A stretch of DNA of 64,000 bases from Amycolatopsis deserti (lineage in GTDB: Bacteria > Actinomycetota > Actinomycetes > Mycobacteriales > Pseudonocardiaceae): assembly GCF_014653945.1 (NCBI RefSeq), contig NZ_BNAU01000003.1, positions 434,001 through 498,000 of the forward strand. Reading direction: 5' to 3'. Positions 24,360-33,562 of this stretch are shown here, in pieces (the first letter of the stretch is position 1; each line of letters begins with the position of its first letter). The translations under genes and the position numbers were made by a program. The notes under the pieces were generated by a model that saw nothing but the letters and a program-made list of their open reading frames with translations, did no database searches and was not told the origin of the DNA.

Positions 24360-25010
24360 GTGGTTCCTGATCTGCCGGCGAACCCTCTGTCGATCGAACT
24401 CGAGCTGACCCACCGGCGATTCTGGTGGCAGATCGACGACGAGGACGAGCAACCGGAACAATGGGACGCCTCCGCGGACGTGTCGGAGCTGGACGTGTGC
24501 CCGGCCGGCCTCCGGCACGTCGGCGACATCGCCCTCGTCATCGCCGATCTGACGAAGGAACGGAATCTGCTGGATTCGGTCGTGCTCGGGGAATGGGCGC
24601 TGGAGTTCATCGCGGAGACGGTGATCGACCCGGACCAGGGCAAGCTGCACCCCGAACTGGACGCGCGCATCAGCCAGGGCCCGCCGCGCATGGTGATCCT
24701 GCGGCGCATCGAACTGACCGAGCCGTGGCGCGGGCACGGCCTGGGCGCCGCCCTGATCGCGAGCGCGCTGCGGATCCTGGCCCCGAACGCGCGGCTGGCC
24801 GCGTGCCGGGTCTCCCCGCTGGACTTCAGCGTCCCGGGCGCGGACCGCATCACCGCGGAACTGTCGAGCCTGCGCGCCGGCGCGATGCTGGAGAGCATCG
24901 GTTTCGAGCGCTGGCGGGGAGTCCACCTGGTGGACCTGAGAAACCCCACCCTGGTCGACGCGCGGATGGAGCTGCTGGACCAGTGGTGGCCCGGCCAGGA
25001 AGTGGACTGA
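24360..25010 (+). CDS. GNAT-fold acetyltransferase-like protein
   Basis: The 216-residue protein has the acyl-CoA-binding block of GNAT enzymes in ILRRIELTEPWRGHGLGAAL (Arg-x-x-Gly-x-Gly type, WRGHGLG) followed by an alpha helix and AACRVSPLDF. The N-terminal half (FWWQIDDEDEQPEQWD) is not recognised. No substrate can be inferred. GAGGAGGG precedes the GTG at 24360. It follows the small GntR gene by 150 bp. Confidence 0.65.
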   Translation: MVPDLPANPLSIELELTHRRFWWQIDDEDEQPEQWDASADVSELDVCPAGLRHVGDIALVIADLTKERNLLDSVVLGEWALEFIAETVIDPDQGKLHPELDARISQGPPRMVILRRIELTEPWRGHGLGAALIASALRILAPNARLAACRVSPLDFSVPGADRITAELSSLRAGAMLESIGFERWRGVHLVDLRNPTLVDARMELLDQWWPGQEVD

Positions 25011-25027
25011 CCGGTGCGGACCGACCG

Positions 25028-25981
25028 CTACCCCAGAGGCCGCCGCAGCGTTTCGACCGGCCATTCCCCGAACCGGTCGAGGTACCAGATCCGGAACTGC
25101 TGGTTGTCCCGGAAACCGTAGCGCCGCGCCGCCTCATCCACCGTCATCAGTTCTTCGGTCGCCGCGACCAGCAGCAACCGCACGCAGTCGAGGCGCACCC
25201 TGCGCAGGTATTCGTGCGGTAGACATCCCTCGTGCGCTCGGAAGGACAACGTCAGCTCGTCCAGCGAAACCCCGGCCAGCCGTGCCAGGTCCGCCATGCT
25301 CACCTCGCCACGCGGGTCCGCCCGCAACAACACCTTCGCGAAGTCGCTGGCGCCTGAGGTGACCACAGGGTCACAACGCCGCCAGATGGCGTCGCTGTAC
25401 TCGTGCGGCTGGTGGCGGAGCAGCCAGTCGACGAACACCTCGTCCGAATGACGGGCGAACCGAGACTTGGGGCGGCCGAAGAAGCGTTCCGCGCTCGTGA
25501 GCAACGGTTGCCCCCGTCCGGCGAGCCCGGTGATGACCGGCCGGAAGTGGATCGGCGACGGCGGCCAGTCCCCGGTGATGCGCGCGAGCCGCATGTGCAT
25601 GGCTCTGGGCTCGATGCGGACGACCTTCAGCGAGCAGGCGCCGGTCACCTGGAAGCCGAAGCGCTGCTTGGGCGACACGGTCACGACACTGCCGGCTCCG
25701 GCTTCGAGGTACACGTCGTCCACCCGGCAAACGCACCTTCCACCGAGGACGATGGTGGTGATGTAGGCCGACCGCGGCACGGCAAGCCGTACCACGACAT
25801 CGCATCCGTAGTTGAGAATCGCGGATCTGAGCTGGGTTCCGGTGTGCGTGCGCAGCCGCAGGTCGATTTCGCGGCCGCCCCCCTGCGGGATCAGCTCGTG
25901 GCGGCCGAGCACGGGCTCGGCGGCCTCCACGGCGAGGGGGAACTCGGTTGCTCTGACGTAGGAATACTCGTAGCCGCTCAT
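25028..25981 (-). CDS. AraC-family transcriptional regulator
   Basis: The 317-residue protein has an N-terminal sensor region and a C-terminal AraC helix-turn-helix pair (about 225-315: MADLARLAGVSLDELTLSFR, PHEYLRRVRLDCVRLLL, ARRYGFRDNQQFRIWYLDRFGE). It shares the (R/D)RFGExP ending with the other two AraC proteins but is more diverged in the sensor half. It lies 35 bp downstream of the next AraC gene on the same strand, so the two may be cotranscribed. Confidence 0.82.
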   Translation of the reverse strand: MSGYEYSYVRATEFPLAVEAAEPVLGRHELIPQGGGREIDLRLRTHTGTQLRSAILNYGCDVVVRLAVPRSAYITTIVLGGRCVCRVDDVYLEAGAGSVVTVSPKQRFGFQVTGACSLKVVRIEPRAMHMRLARITGDWPPSPIHFRPVITGLAGRGQPLLTSAERFFGRPKSRFARHSDEVFVDWLLRHQPHEYSDAIWRRCDPVVTSGASDFAKVLLRADPRGEVSMADLARLAGVSLDELTLSFRAHEGCLPHEYLRRVRLDCVRLLLVAATEELMTVDEAARRYGFRDNQQFRIWYLDRFGEWPVETLRRPLG

Positions 25982-26015
25982 TGCTCGGGGTTCTCCGTTC
26001 CGGAAAAGCGGCGGA

Positions 26016-26990
26016 TCATCGGTGAAGGGTCTGCTCCGGCGTTTCGCCGAAGGCCTCGGCGTATCTGCTCGCGAACTGGATCGGGTCCGCGAACCCCCAG
26101 TGCCGTGCGACGTCGGAGAGCCGCACCTGCCCCGGTTCCACAGTGCACAACTGGTCGTACGCCCCGCGGAGCCGCTCCGTCGTCAGGAAGTCGGCCAGCG
26201 GGACACCCCGGTGGTTCCGGAATCCGGCGTCCAGGTCACCGAGCCGCACGCCCAGGACGCGGGCAAGCGTGTGCGGCGTGTGACGCGCTTCCGGACGACC
26301 ACGGACCACCTCCGTGGCGGCACCGACGATGCGCGCACCGACGGGGTGCGCCCCTCGGTTCAGCCGCTCCGAGTAGTTGCTCGGCTGGAGGTGCAGGAGT
26401 TGGGAGATCAGCGCCTCCTCGAACAGTTCGGCCCACCACGGACTGCTGAGCAACGCGTCCCCGCGCGTCACTCGGGAAATCTGGTGCAGCAAGGACGAGT
26501 ACCAGCGTCTCGGCATGCCATCGGACACGCTCATGCCGAGCTCGAACCGGATGGTGCGCCCACCGTCGTCACCGAGCAGATCGGTCAGAACGCGCCGAAC
26601 TGCGGTCATTCCGATCTTCGCGAGGATCAGTTCGGTGTCGGCGGACAAGACCATCCGCAGCGGCTCGTCCGGTGAGCTCACGACGATTCGAGACTTGGTG
26701 GCGGCGATCTGCTCGCCGCCCGATCGCACGACCCCGCGGCCGTTCAGGTGGCCCTGCACCACCAGAAACGACTCGGTCTCGCCGGGATCGACGAGTACGG
26801 GAGCGTCGTATTCCACATAAATGAGTCCGACATCGCGTATTCGCGTAGAATTCAGCCGGGCGTTCAGGCCACAAGTCTGGTCCAGGACGTCCAGGTAGTG
26901 GTCGCACAGCACCTGCGAGGTCAGCTCACGAGTTTCGTCCAGGTCGGTGGATTGGAAGATCCGGTACGGCTCCAGAGGGCGGGAAAACAT
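26016..26990 (-). CDS. AraC-family regulator, paralogue of the 19.4 kb regulator
   Basis: The 324-residue protein has an AraC_binding_2-like sensor (about 1-200: PLEPYRIFQSTDLDETREL, DEPLRMVLS) and a C-terminal AraC helix-turn-helix pair (SDVARHWGFADPIQFASRYAEAFGETPEQ). It is similar across its length to the protein at 19354. A TGAAA-N6-TTTCA palindrome lies 28 bp before its start. It is 87 bp downstream of the GlcF end of the catabolic operon, so it probably has its own promoter and marks the left edge of the island. Confidence 0.83.
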   Translation of the reverse strand: MFSRPLEPYRIFQSTDLDETRELTSQVLCDHYLDVLDQTCGLNARLNSTRIRDVGLIYVEYDAPVLVDPGETESFLVVQGHLNGRGVVRSGGEQIAATKSRIVVSSPDEPLRMVLSADTELILAKIGMTAVRRVLTDLLGDDGGRTIRFELGMSVSDGMPRRWYSSLLHQISRVTRGDALLSSPWWAELFEEALISQLLHLQPSNYSERLNRGAHPVGARIVGAATEVVRGRPEARHTPHTLARVLGVRLGDLDAGFRNHRGVPLADFLTTERLRGAYDQLCTVEPGQVRLSDVARHWGFADPIQFASRYAEAFGETPEQTLHR

Positions 26991-27017
26991 GATGTCAGGA
27001 TTCGTTGTCGAGTAAGC

Positions 27018-27035
27018 CTGAAACTGTCGTTTCAG
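27018..27035. promoter_or_regulatory. TGAAA-N6-TTTCA palindrome upstream of AraC gene
   Basis: CTGAAAC and GTTTCAG are spaced by TGTC, a perfect 7-4-7 inverted repeat and the strongest copy of the island motif. It lies between the 3' end of the catabolic operon and the AraC start, so it should control the AraC gene. Confidence 0.65.
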
Positions 27036-27077
27036 CGCGCTTCATGTTACTCCAGAACGCCGTTCAGACAAGTCTGT

Positions 27078-28145
27078 TCAGCACGATCTCCTGGCTTGTT
27101 TCGCAGCGAGCTCGAGCAGTTCCGCGAGGTGCACGGCCCGCACCGCGGAACCGCGTTTCCGCAGGCCGGACCGCAGTTGCCGGAGGCATCCCGGGTTCAC
27201 CGCGACCACGTAGTCGACCCCGGCTGCCTCGATCTCGTCGATTTTCACCGCCAGTATTTTCGCGCTCTCCAGCGGCCGCAAGATCGAATAGGTGCCTGCC
27301 GCGCCGCAGCAGGTGGCCGCCGAGGGCAGCTCGACGTACTCCGCCACCGCCCGGATCAGCTCCCGCGGCTGGCGCCACACGCCGAGCCCGTTGCGCAGGT
27401 GGCAGGAGTCCTGCAGCGCGACCCGTGCCGGCCGGCCGTCGACGAGCAACGGCCCGGACGGCAGAACGTCGGTTTCGACGAGGAATTCGCTCAGCTCGCG
27501 GACGCGTGGCCGGCCGAGGTGGGCGGCCAGGTGCGCCGCGCAGCCACCGGAGGTCGTCACGATCGTGCCCGGGAGGACCTCGCCGAGTTCCTTCGCCATT
27601 CGTCGGCCCGCCGCGGAATCCCCGTTGTGCGCGTGCAACGCTCCGCAGCACCCCTGCCGCGACGGCGCCGCCAGCCCGGGCACCAGCTTCCGCGCCGCGC
27701 GCGAAACCCGTGGGAACAGCGCACGTTCCGCGCACCCGAGCATCAGCGACGGCCCACTCGCGCTCGCCGCCGTCCGCGCGTGCCGGCGCACCAGGCCCGG
27801 CACCCGCAGCAGCCACGGGCGCTCGACGGCGGCCATCAGCAACCGCGCTCGCAGCGGCCGCCGCCTGCCCCGCCACTGGTGGTCCCGCCACTGCTCCAGC
27901 AGGTTCCCGTATTCCACCCCCGCCGGGCACACCGGTTCGCACGCGCGGCAGCCGAGGCAGAACGACGCCTGCTCGGCCAGCGTCTCGTCGTCCTCAGGCA
28001 GCTGCCCCGTTTCCAGCGCGCGCATCAGCGAGATCCGCCCGCGCGGCGAGGACGCCTCCTCCCCCGTCATCGCGTAGGTCGGGCACGCCGGCAGGCAGTA
28101 CCCGCAGGAGATGCACCGGTCCAGCAGCGGTTTGGAGAAGATCAT
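27078..28145 (-). CDS. Iron-sulfur subunit of a glycolate-oxidase-type complex (GlcF-like)
   Basis: The 355-residue protein has two [4Fe-4S] motifs, CISCGYCLPACP near residue 11 and CLGCRACEPVCP near residue 63. Two Cys-rich CCG blocks follow (GCCGALHAHNGD and ATCCGAAGTY). This is the architecture of GlcF/LutA-type electron-transfer subunits that pass electrons from a flavin subunit to the membrane. It overlaps the GlcD-like gene by 4 nt and is the last gene of the six-gene catabolic operon. Confidence 0.85.
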   Translation of the reverse strand: MIFSKPLLDRCISCGYCLPACPTYAMTGEEASSPRGRISLMRALETGQLPEDDETLAEQASFCLGCRACEPVCPAGVEYGNLLEQWRDHQWRGRRRPLRARLLMAAVERPWLLRVPGLVRRHARTAASASGPSLMLGCAERALFPRVSRAARKLVPGLAAPSRQGCCGALHAHNGDSAAGRRMAKELGEVLPGTIVTTSGGCAAHLAAHLGRPRVRELSEFLVETDVLPSGPLLVDGRPARVALQDSCHLRNGLGVWRQPRELIRAVAEYVELPSAATCCGAAGTYSILRPLESAKILAVKIDEIEAAGVDYVVAVNPGCLRQLRSGLRKRGSAVRAVHLAELLELAAKQARRSC

Positions 28146-29524
28146 GAACCGAGCTTCCCGGGGTTGAGCACGCCCGCCGGGTCGAACGCGGTCTTGATCC
28201 GGCGCAGCAGCCCCAGCTGGACGGCGCCGAGCCGGTCGGCGAGGAACGGCAGTTTCGCCGCGCCCACACCGTGCTCACCGGTGATCGTGCCGTCCAGCCG
28301 GATCGCGGTGCGGAAGATCTCGGCGAACGCCTTGTGCGCCCGTCCCACCGCGTCCTCGTCGTCGGGGTCCAGCACGCACGTCGGGTGCAGGTTGCCGTCA
28401 CCGGCGTGCCCGAAGGTCGCGATCTGCAGGTCGAACCGCTCGGCGATCTCGTCGATCCGGTCGACCATTTCCGGCATCCGCGGCCGCGGGACCGTGACGT
28501 CCTCCAGGATCGTCAGCGAGCCGAGCCGCGACAGCGCCGGGAGCGAGCACCGGCGGGCGGTCAGCAGCGCCTCGGCGCGCGCGACGTCGTCGGCCACCGT
28601 CACCTCGAGCGCCCCGGCCTCGGCGCAGATCTTGCGCATCCGCACCATGTTCCCGGCGACGACCTCGATCGGACCATCCTCGCCGAACAGCAGCAGCGCG
28701 CCGGCGTCCAGCCGCAGCCCGAGCCCGGCGTACTCCTCCACGACGGCAACGCATTTGCGGTCCAGGAACTCCAAAGTGGCCGGTACGATCCCGGCGGTGA
28801 TGATCGCGCCGACCGCCCGTGACGCGTCTGCGAGCGAGGCGAAGTAGGCCACGCCCGTGTTGCTCTCGGCCGGAGCGGGCAACAGGGCCACGGTGGCCTC
28901 GGTGATGACCGCGAGCGTGCCCTCGGACCCGGTGAGCAGCCGGGTCAGGTCGTAGCCGGCGACGTCCTTCCACAGCCGGCCGCCGGTGCGGACGATCTCG
29001 CCGGTCGGCAGCACCGCCTCCAGACCGAGCACGTAGTTGCGGGTCACGCCGTACTTCAGGCCGCGCAGGCCGCCGGCGCAGGTGGCGATGTTGCCGCCGA
29101 TCGTGGCGGTCGTCCGGCTGCCCGGATCGGGCGCGTACAACAGGTTCCGCGCCGCGGCGGCGTCCGCGAGCCGGGCCGTGGTCACGCCCGGCTGCACGCG
29201 CGCGAGCAGCTCCTCGGAGCTGATCTCCAGGATCTGCGTCATCCGCGTCAGCGCGAGGATGATCCCGCCGTGCAGCGGGACGGTCGCCGCGCAGAGGTTC
29301 GAGCCGGAGCCGCGCGGCACCACCGGCACGCGGTGCTCGGTGGCCAGCCTCAGGACGCGGGCGACCTGCTCCGTGGTGGCCGGGAAGACCACCACGTCCG
29401 GAGGGTGGTGGAACAGCGGCGTGGCGTCCCGCGCGTAGACCGCGAGCTCGCCGGGCGCCTGGCGGACGTGATCGGCCCCGACCACGTCGGCCAGGGCGGC
29501 GGCGAAATCGCGGTCAAGGGTCAT
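28142..29524 (-). CDS. FAD-linked 2-hydroxyacid dehydrogenase (GlcD-like)
   Basis: The 460-residue flavoprotein has the VAO-type FAD domain (about 35-220: VPVVPRGSGSNLCAATVP, ARVQPGVTTARLADAA, ATIGGNIATCAGG). Its C-terminal FAD-oxidase domain has FGHAGDGNLHPT and ITGEHGVG. It should oxidise glycolate, D-lactate or another 2-hydroxy acid and feed electrons to the adjacent GlcF-like subunit. The ATG at 29524 overlaps the upstream stop as TGATG, so it is coupled to the hydrolase before it. Confidence 0.87.
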   Translation of the reverse strand: MTLDRDFAAALADVVGADHVRQAPGELAVYARDATPLFHHPPDVVVFPATTEQVARVLRLATEHRVPVVPRGSGSNLCAATVPLHGGIILALTRMTQILEISSEELLARVQPGVTTARLADAAAARNLLYAPDPGSRTTATIGGNIATCAGGLRGLKYGVTRNYVLGLEAVLPTGEIVRTGGRLWKDVAGYDLTRLLTGSEGTLAVITEATVALLPAPAESNTGVAYFASLADASRAVGAIITAGIVPATLEFLDRKCVAVVEEYAGLGLRLDAGALLLFGEDGPIEVVAGNMVRMRKICAEAGALEVTVADDVARAEALLTARRCSLPALSRLGSLTILEDVTVPRPRMPEMVDRIDEIAERFDLQIATFGHAGDGNLHPTCVLDPDDEDAVGRAHKAFAEIFRTAIRLDGTITGEHGVGAAKLPFLADRLGAVQLGLLRRIKTAFDPAGVLNPGKLGS

Positions 29525-30372
29525 CAGGCCTGCCCGCACACGTTGCGTTGCCGGCCGAGCCCGGCCACCTCGGTCTCGACGACGTCGCCCGGCCGCAGGT
29601 AGCCGAACCGCCCGGAGAGCGCGACCCCCTCGGGTGTGCCGGTGTTCACCAGGTCGCCGGGCTCGAGCACCACGAACTGGGAGAGGTGCCAGATGATCTC
29701 GTCGACGGTGAAGATCATGTCCGAGGTCTTCGAGTCCTGGCGCGGTTCGCCGTTGACCCAGGAGCGGATTTCGAGCACCTGGGGGTCCGGCACCTCGTCG
29801 GCGGGGACGAGCCAGGGCCCGAGCGGGTTGAACGTCTCGCACGACTTGCCCTTGGACCACTGCCCGCCGGGCCGGCCGAGCTGGAAGGCGCGTTCCGAAA
29901 CGTCGTCGGAGGTGACGTACCCGGCGATGCAGGACCGTGCGTCACGGAGTGTTTCCAGGTACCGCGCGCGTTTGCCGATCACGACGCCGAGTTCCACTTC
30001 CCAATCGGTGCGCTCCGAGCCGCGCGGGATCAGCACCTCGTCGTACGGCCCGACCACGGTGTTCGGCGATTTGTGGAACAGGATCGGCTCGGCGGGCGGC
30101 GGATCGCCGGTCTCGGCCGCGTGGGCCGCGTAGTTCTGCCCGATGCACAGCACGGCACCCGGCCGCGCGATCGGCGCCCCGATCCGCAGCCCGACGACGT
30201 CGATCTCGGCCAGCGCGCCGTCGTCGAGCGCCTCCCGCACCCGGCGCAGCCCGCCCCGCTCCAGGAAGGCGCCGTCGACGGCGGACGTCAACGGGGACAG
30301 GTCGTAGTGACGGCCGTCCTCCAGCACCACGGGGCGCTCCCGGCCGGGAGCGCCCACCTGCATCAGTTTCAT
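29524..30372 (-). CDS. Fumarylacetoacetase-fold hydrolase
   Basis: The 282-residue protein has the FAH family core: LCIGQNYAAHAAETG, ILFHKSPNTVVGP, DWEVELGVVIGKRAR (the metal-binding Glu pair), GYVTSDDVSER and NTGTPEGVALSG. Family members hydrolyse C-C bonds of acylpyruvates or sugar-derived diketo acids. In this operon it may cleave the oxo-acid made after transamination (inference). It starts 4 nt after the M81 peptidase stop. Confidence 0.85.
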   Translation of the reverse strand: MKLMQVGAPGRERPVVLEDGRHYDLSPLTSAVDGAFLERGGLRRVREALDDGALAEIDVVGLRIGAPIARPGAVLCIGQNYAAHAAETGDPPPAEPILFHKSPNTVVGPYDEVLIPRGSERTDWEVELGVVIGKRARYLETLRDARSCIAGYVTSDDVSERAFQLGRPGGQWSKGKSCETFNPLGPWLVPADEVPDPQVLEIRSWVNGEPRQDSKTSDMIFTVDEIIWHLSQFVVLEPGDLVNTGTPEGVALSGRFGYLRPGDVVETEVAGLGRQRNVCGQA

Positions 30373-30376
30373 CCGT

Positions 30377-31861
30377 CTACTCCGGGAATTCCGCGGCTTC
30401 GAAGGGGTACAACGGCTTGCGCCGGTGCCGGTATGTGAAGCGGTCGAGGTTCATCGCGGTGATGCCGTCGGTGTCGACGACGACCATCCGCCGCGCGATG
30501 GCGCCGTACGCCGCGCGGGGCGAGTTGACGCCCTTGGCCACCACGATGTGGTAGCGAGCCGGATCGACGCCGACGCTGAGCAGCTGCTGCAGGCTGGAGT
30601 TCATGACGGCCTTGGAGCCGATGACGAGCGTGTGCCCCTCAGCGGTGTCCAGGACGGCCGTCGGCCCCTGGTCGAAGAAGTGGAACCCGCCGTGCGTGGC
30701 GGTCGGCTCTTCGAACCGGCCGTCGGACACCGCCCGGACCGTGCCGTGCACCGGCACCGGCCGCCCGGCGGAGTGCACGTGCTTCGCCCCCACGCGAAGG
30801 TGCACCTCGGAGCCCTCCCCCGCCGCGACGCACTGCCGCGCCGAGTCGGGGTCGCAAAGCGTCTGCACGAGCGGCGGCGCCCCCCGGTCGAGCGCCGCCT
30901 GCAGGATCACGGTCGAATCCCCGGGCGCCCCACCGCCGATGTTGTCCCCGACATCCAGCAGGACGACGGGCCCCACGGGTTCACGCACCGCGAGGTCGAG
31001 CGCTTCGGTCACCGTGATCCCCAGCGCCTGCAGACCGGAACGCCGTTTCCAGACCTGGTTGGCCAGTTCCTGCGCCGCCACGGTCGCCTCGAACTCGTCG
31101 CCGTCGTGGATGGCGATGCACGACATGCCCATCTGCGGGACGTCGGCGTACGGAAACCCTTCGACGACGCTCGCCGAGAGCATGCCGGGCCAGCCGGCCA
31201 CCTCTCGCGCCTTGGCCATCAACTCCGCCATCGGCTCCTCGGCGGTGTCCTGCCGCGCGATGTTCACCACCAGCGGCAACGGGACGAGCGCCTGCACGGG
31301 ACGGATCTCACCGCGCGCCGCGGCCGCGACCAGCCGTGTGCAGTCGATACCGCGTTCCTTCGCGTCCACGTGCGGGTTGGTCTGGTACACGAGCGTCACC
31401 GTGAGCGCCTCGACCAGCCGCCGGGACACGTTCGCGTGCAGGTCCAGCACCGCCCCGACGGGCACGTCCGGACCGACCACCCGACGGACGCGCGTGGCGA
31501 TCTCGCCATCGGCGTCGGGAAGGTGCTCGGCCACAGCCGCCCCGTGCAGGTTCAGGAGCACGCCGTCCCAGGGCCCCCTGGCCTGGAGTTCGGCGAGCAT
31601 CTCACCCACCAGCCACTCGAACGCGTCCTCGGTGATCGCACCGATCGGCGTCACGAACGCGAAGAGGATCGGCTCGATCTCGATGCCCATCCTCCGCGCG
31701 GCGGTGAAGTAGCCGCCGAGGGTCGTCGCCGAGTCCGCGTAGTCGCAAACGATCTCCTCGTCGCGCACCACGCCGCCGTTGCCGAACATCCGCCGGTCGG
31801 CCTTCAGCGGCGAGAACGTGTTCGCCTCGTGGTAGAGCCCGAGCGTCGCGAATCGCATCAT
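30377..31861 (-). CDS. M81 family metallopeptidase (MlrC / microcystinase C-like)
   Basis: The 494-residue protein has the M81 N-terminal domain (about 1-295) with LYHEANTFSP, LNLHGAAVAEH and VLDLHANVS, which supply metal-binding His and Asp residues. The MlrC C-terminal domain includes LLDVGDNIGGGAPGDST and IGSKAVMNSSLQQL. MlrC degrades linear peptides with unusual residues after import. Here it sits with an aminotransferase and oxidases, implying an unusual peptide or amide substrate. Start ATG ATG at 31861/31858; the first overlaps the RidA stop as ATGA. Confidence 0.85.
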   Translation of the reverse strand: MMRFATLGLYHEANTFSPLKADRRMFGNGGVVRDEEIVCDYADSATTLGGYFTAARRMGIEIEPILFAFVTPIGAITEDAFEWLVGEMLAELQARGPWDGVLLNLHGAAVAEHLPDADGEIATRVRRVVGPDVPVGAVLDLHANVSRRLVEALTVTLVYQTNPHVDAKERGIDCTRLVAAAARGEIRPVQALVPLPLVVNIARQDTAEEPMAELMAKAREVAGWPGMLSASVVEGFPYADVPQMGMSCIAIHDGDEFEATVAAQELANQVWKRRSGLQALGITVTEALDLAVREPVGPVVLLDVGDNIGGGAPGDSTVILQAALDRGAPPLVQTLCDPDSARQCVAAGEGSEVHLRVGAKHVHSAGRPVPVHGTVRAVSDGRFEEPTATHGGFHFFDQGPTAVLDTAEGHTLVIGSKAVMNSSLQQLLSVGVDPARYHIVVAKGVNSPRAAYGAIARRMVVVDTDGITAMNLDRFTYRHRRKPLYPFEAAEFPE

Positions 31862-32229
31862 CTGTCTCCCGCGTGGGCGACGACGTCGACCTCGAACCGG
31901 ATGCTCTCCGGCAGGCAGCCGGTGATCGTGGTCCGCGCGGGCAGCGGCTCCGCGAAGTACTCGGTGTACAGCCGGTTGAACTCGGGGAGATCGCCCGCGT
32001 CCCGCAGGTAGGCCCCGACTTTGACCACATCGGACAGTTCGAGTCCGGCGTCGGCCAGCACCCGGATGACGTTGGCGAAGGACCGGTGCATCTCCTCGGC
32101 GAAGGTTCCCGGGACGATGGAGCCGTTCTCGTCCACCGACGCCTGGCCGGAGACGAAGACCAGATCGCCGGCCCGCATGAACGACGAGAACTTCGACGTG
32201 TTGCCATCCCGGCTCACGGTGCCGGTCAT
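31858..32229 (-). CDS. RidA/YjgF-family enamine/imine deaminase
   Basis: The 123-residue protein has the YjgF fold markers FMRAGDLVFVSGQASVDENG, the Arg-containing strand PARTTITGCLPESIRFEVDVVA, and FANVIRVLADAGLELSDVVKV. RidA proteins hydrolyse reactive enamines or imines released by PLP enzymes, which fits its position directly after an aminotransferase-like gene with 4 nt overlaps on both sides. The usual catalytic Arg and distal Glu region are present. Confidence 0.85.
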   Translation of the reverse strand: MTGTVSRDGNTSKFSSFMRAGDLVFVSGQASVDENGSIVPGTFAEEMHRSFANVIRVLADAGLELSDVVKVGAYLRDAGDLPEFNRLYTEYFAEPLPARTTITGCLPESIRFEVDVVAHAGDR

Positions 32230-33506
32230 AGTCCAGCCCCGTCACGCAGCGCCTTCTCGAACCGCGTGAGCGCGGCGTCGAGCTCCTCCTCGCCGTGGCA
32301 GGCGGAGACGTACCAGACACCACGGCCGGTCACCCACAGGCCGTGCTCGACGAGCACCCGGGACAGCCGTTCGTACCGGGCCAGGTCCAGTCGTTGCAAT
32401 GTCCGGTAGTCCCGGACCTCGGCGTCGCCGAACGAGACGTGGAACGCCGCCGGGAGGCCTTCGACCCGCAAGGGCAGGCCGTGCTCGATGCCGAGATCCC
32501 GCAGCCCCACCATGAGCGTCCTGCCGTGCTTGGCGACCCGCTCGTAGGGCGGATCCTCCAGCAGGCTCGTCACCGTCGCGGCCACCGCGGCGGTGGCCAT
32601 CACCGAGCCGTTGAAGGTTCCGGAGTGGTTGACCTCCCCGGTGCCGAACCGGGACATCAGGTCGGCGCGGCCGACGAGCGCGGCCACCGGGAACCCGCCG
32701 GCGATCGCCTTGCCGTACGTCGCGAGATCCGGGGGGACCCCGTAGCGTTCCGCGCCACCTCCGAGGCCGAGCCGGAAGCCCGAGATCACTTCGTCGAAGA
32801 TCAGCACGACCCCGTGCTGATCGCACAACCGCCGGACAGCCTCGAGGTAGCCGGGCAGTGGTTCGATGACCCCGGCGTTGATCATCACCGGTTCCATGAT
32901 CACCGCGGCGATCTGCTCACCGTGCCGGTCGAGCGCGTCGGCGACCTGCTCGGCGTCGTTCCAGGGCAGCACGATGAAATCGTCCAGATGCCCGGCGACC
33001 TGCCCCTTCGTCGCCACGCCCCAGTGTCCGTCCCGTGCCGCGGTCAGCACGTTGTCGAGCCAGCCGTGGTAGTGCCCTTCGAACCGGATGACCTTGGTGC
33101 GGCCGGTCACGGCGCGGGCCAACCGCAGCGCGCCCTGCACGACCTCGGTTCCGGACACGCCGAAACGGATCATGTCCGCCCAGCCGACCGCGCGGCACAC
33201 CAGTTCCGACGCCTGGACCTCGAGCTCGTGCTGCCCGCCGAAGATGACGCCGCGCCGGCACGCGTCGGAGACCGCGTCGACGACGTGGTCGGGCGCGTGT
33301 CCGAGGAAGTTCGGCCCCTGCCCCAGCAGGTAGTCGACGTAGTCCCGCCCGTCGACGCTGTACAGCCAGGCTCCCTTGGCTCGGTCGATGAACTCCTGCG
33401 CGCCGGTGAGGCGAACGTTCGAGTGGACCCCGCCCGGGGTCCGGGCGACCGCCCGTCGCCTGAGCTCCGCCGACCGCGGGCCGAGCCGGGTCGAATCGTT
33501 GGGCAT
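32226..33506 (-). CDS. Class III aminotransferase, glutamate-1-semialdehyde aminomutase-like
   Basis: The 426-residue protein has class III signatures: GVSGTEVVQGALRLARA (phosphate cup), FEGHYHGWLDNV, LIFDEVISGFRLGLGGG (cofactor Asp) and LATYGKAIAGGFP with the PLP Lys. It is closest in pattern to GSAM-like enzymes that act on beta- or unusual amino acids. GGGAGGG lies before the ATG at 33506, which I prefer to one at 33572. It is the first gene of the six-gene operon, downstream of a long palindrome. Confidence 0.85.
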   Translation of the reverse strand: MPNDSTRLGPRSAELRRRAVARTPGGVHSNVRLTGAQEFIDRAKGAWLYSVDGRDYVDYLLGQGPNFLGHAPDHVVDAVSDACRRGVIFGGQHELEVQASELVCRAVGWADMIRFGVSGTEVVQGALRLARAVTGRTKVIRFEGHYHGWLDNVLTAARDGHWGVATKGQVAGHLDDFIVLPWNDAEQVADALDRHGEQIAAVIMEPVMINAGVIEPLPGYLEAVRRLCDQHGVVLIFDEVISGFRLGLGGGAERYGVPPDLATYGKAIAGGFPVAALVGRADLMSRFGTGEVNHSGTFNGSVMATAAVAATVTSLLEDPPYERVAKHGRTLMVGLRDLGIEHGLPLRVEGLPAAFHVSFGDAEVRDYRTLQRLDLARYERLSRVLVEHGLWVTGRGVWYVSACHGEEELDAALTRFEKALRDGAGL

Positions 33507-33562
33507 GCAGATCCCTCCCACAGCCCGGCGGCGGCCGAGGCCGACGTTCCGGGGGTTTCCGC

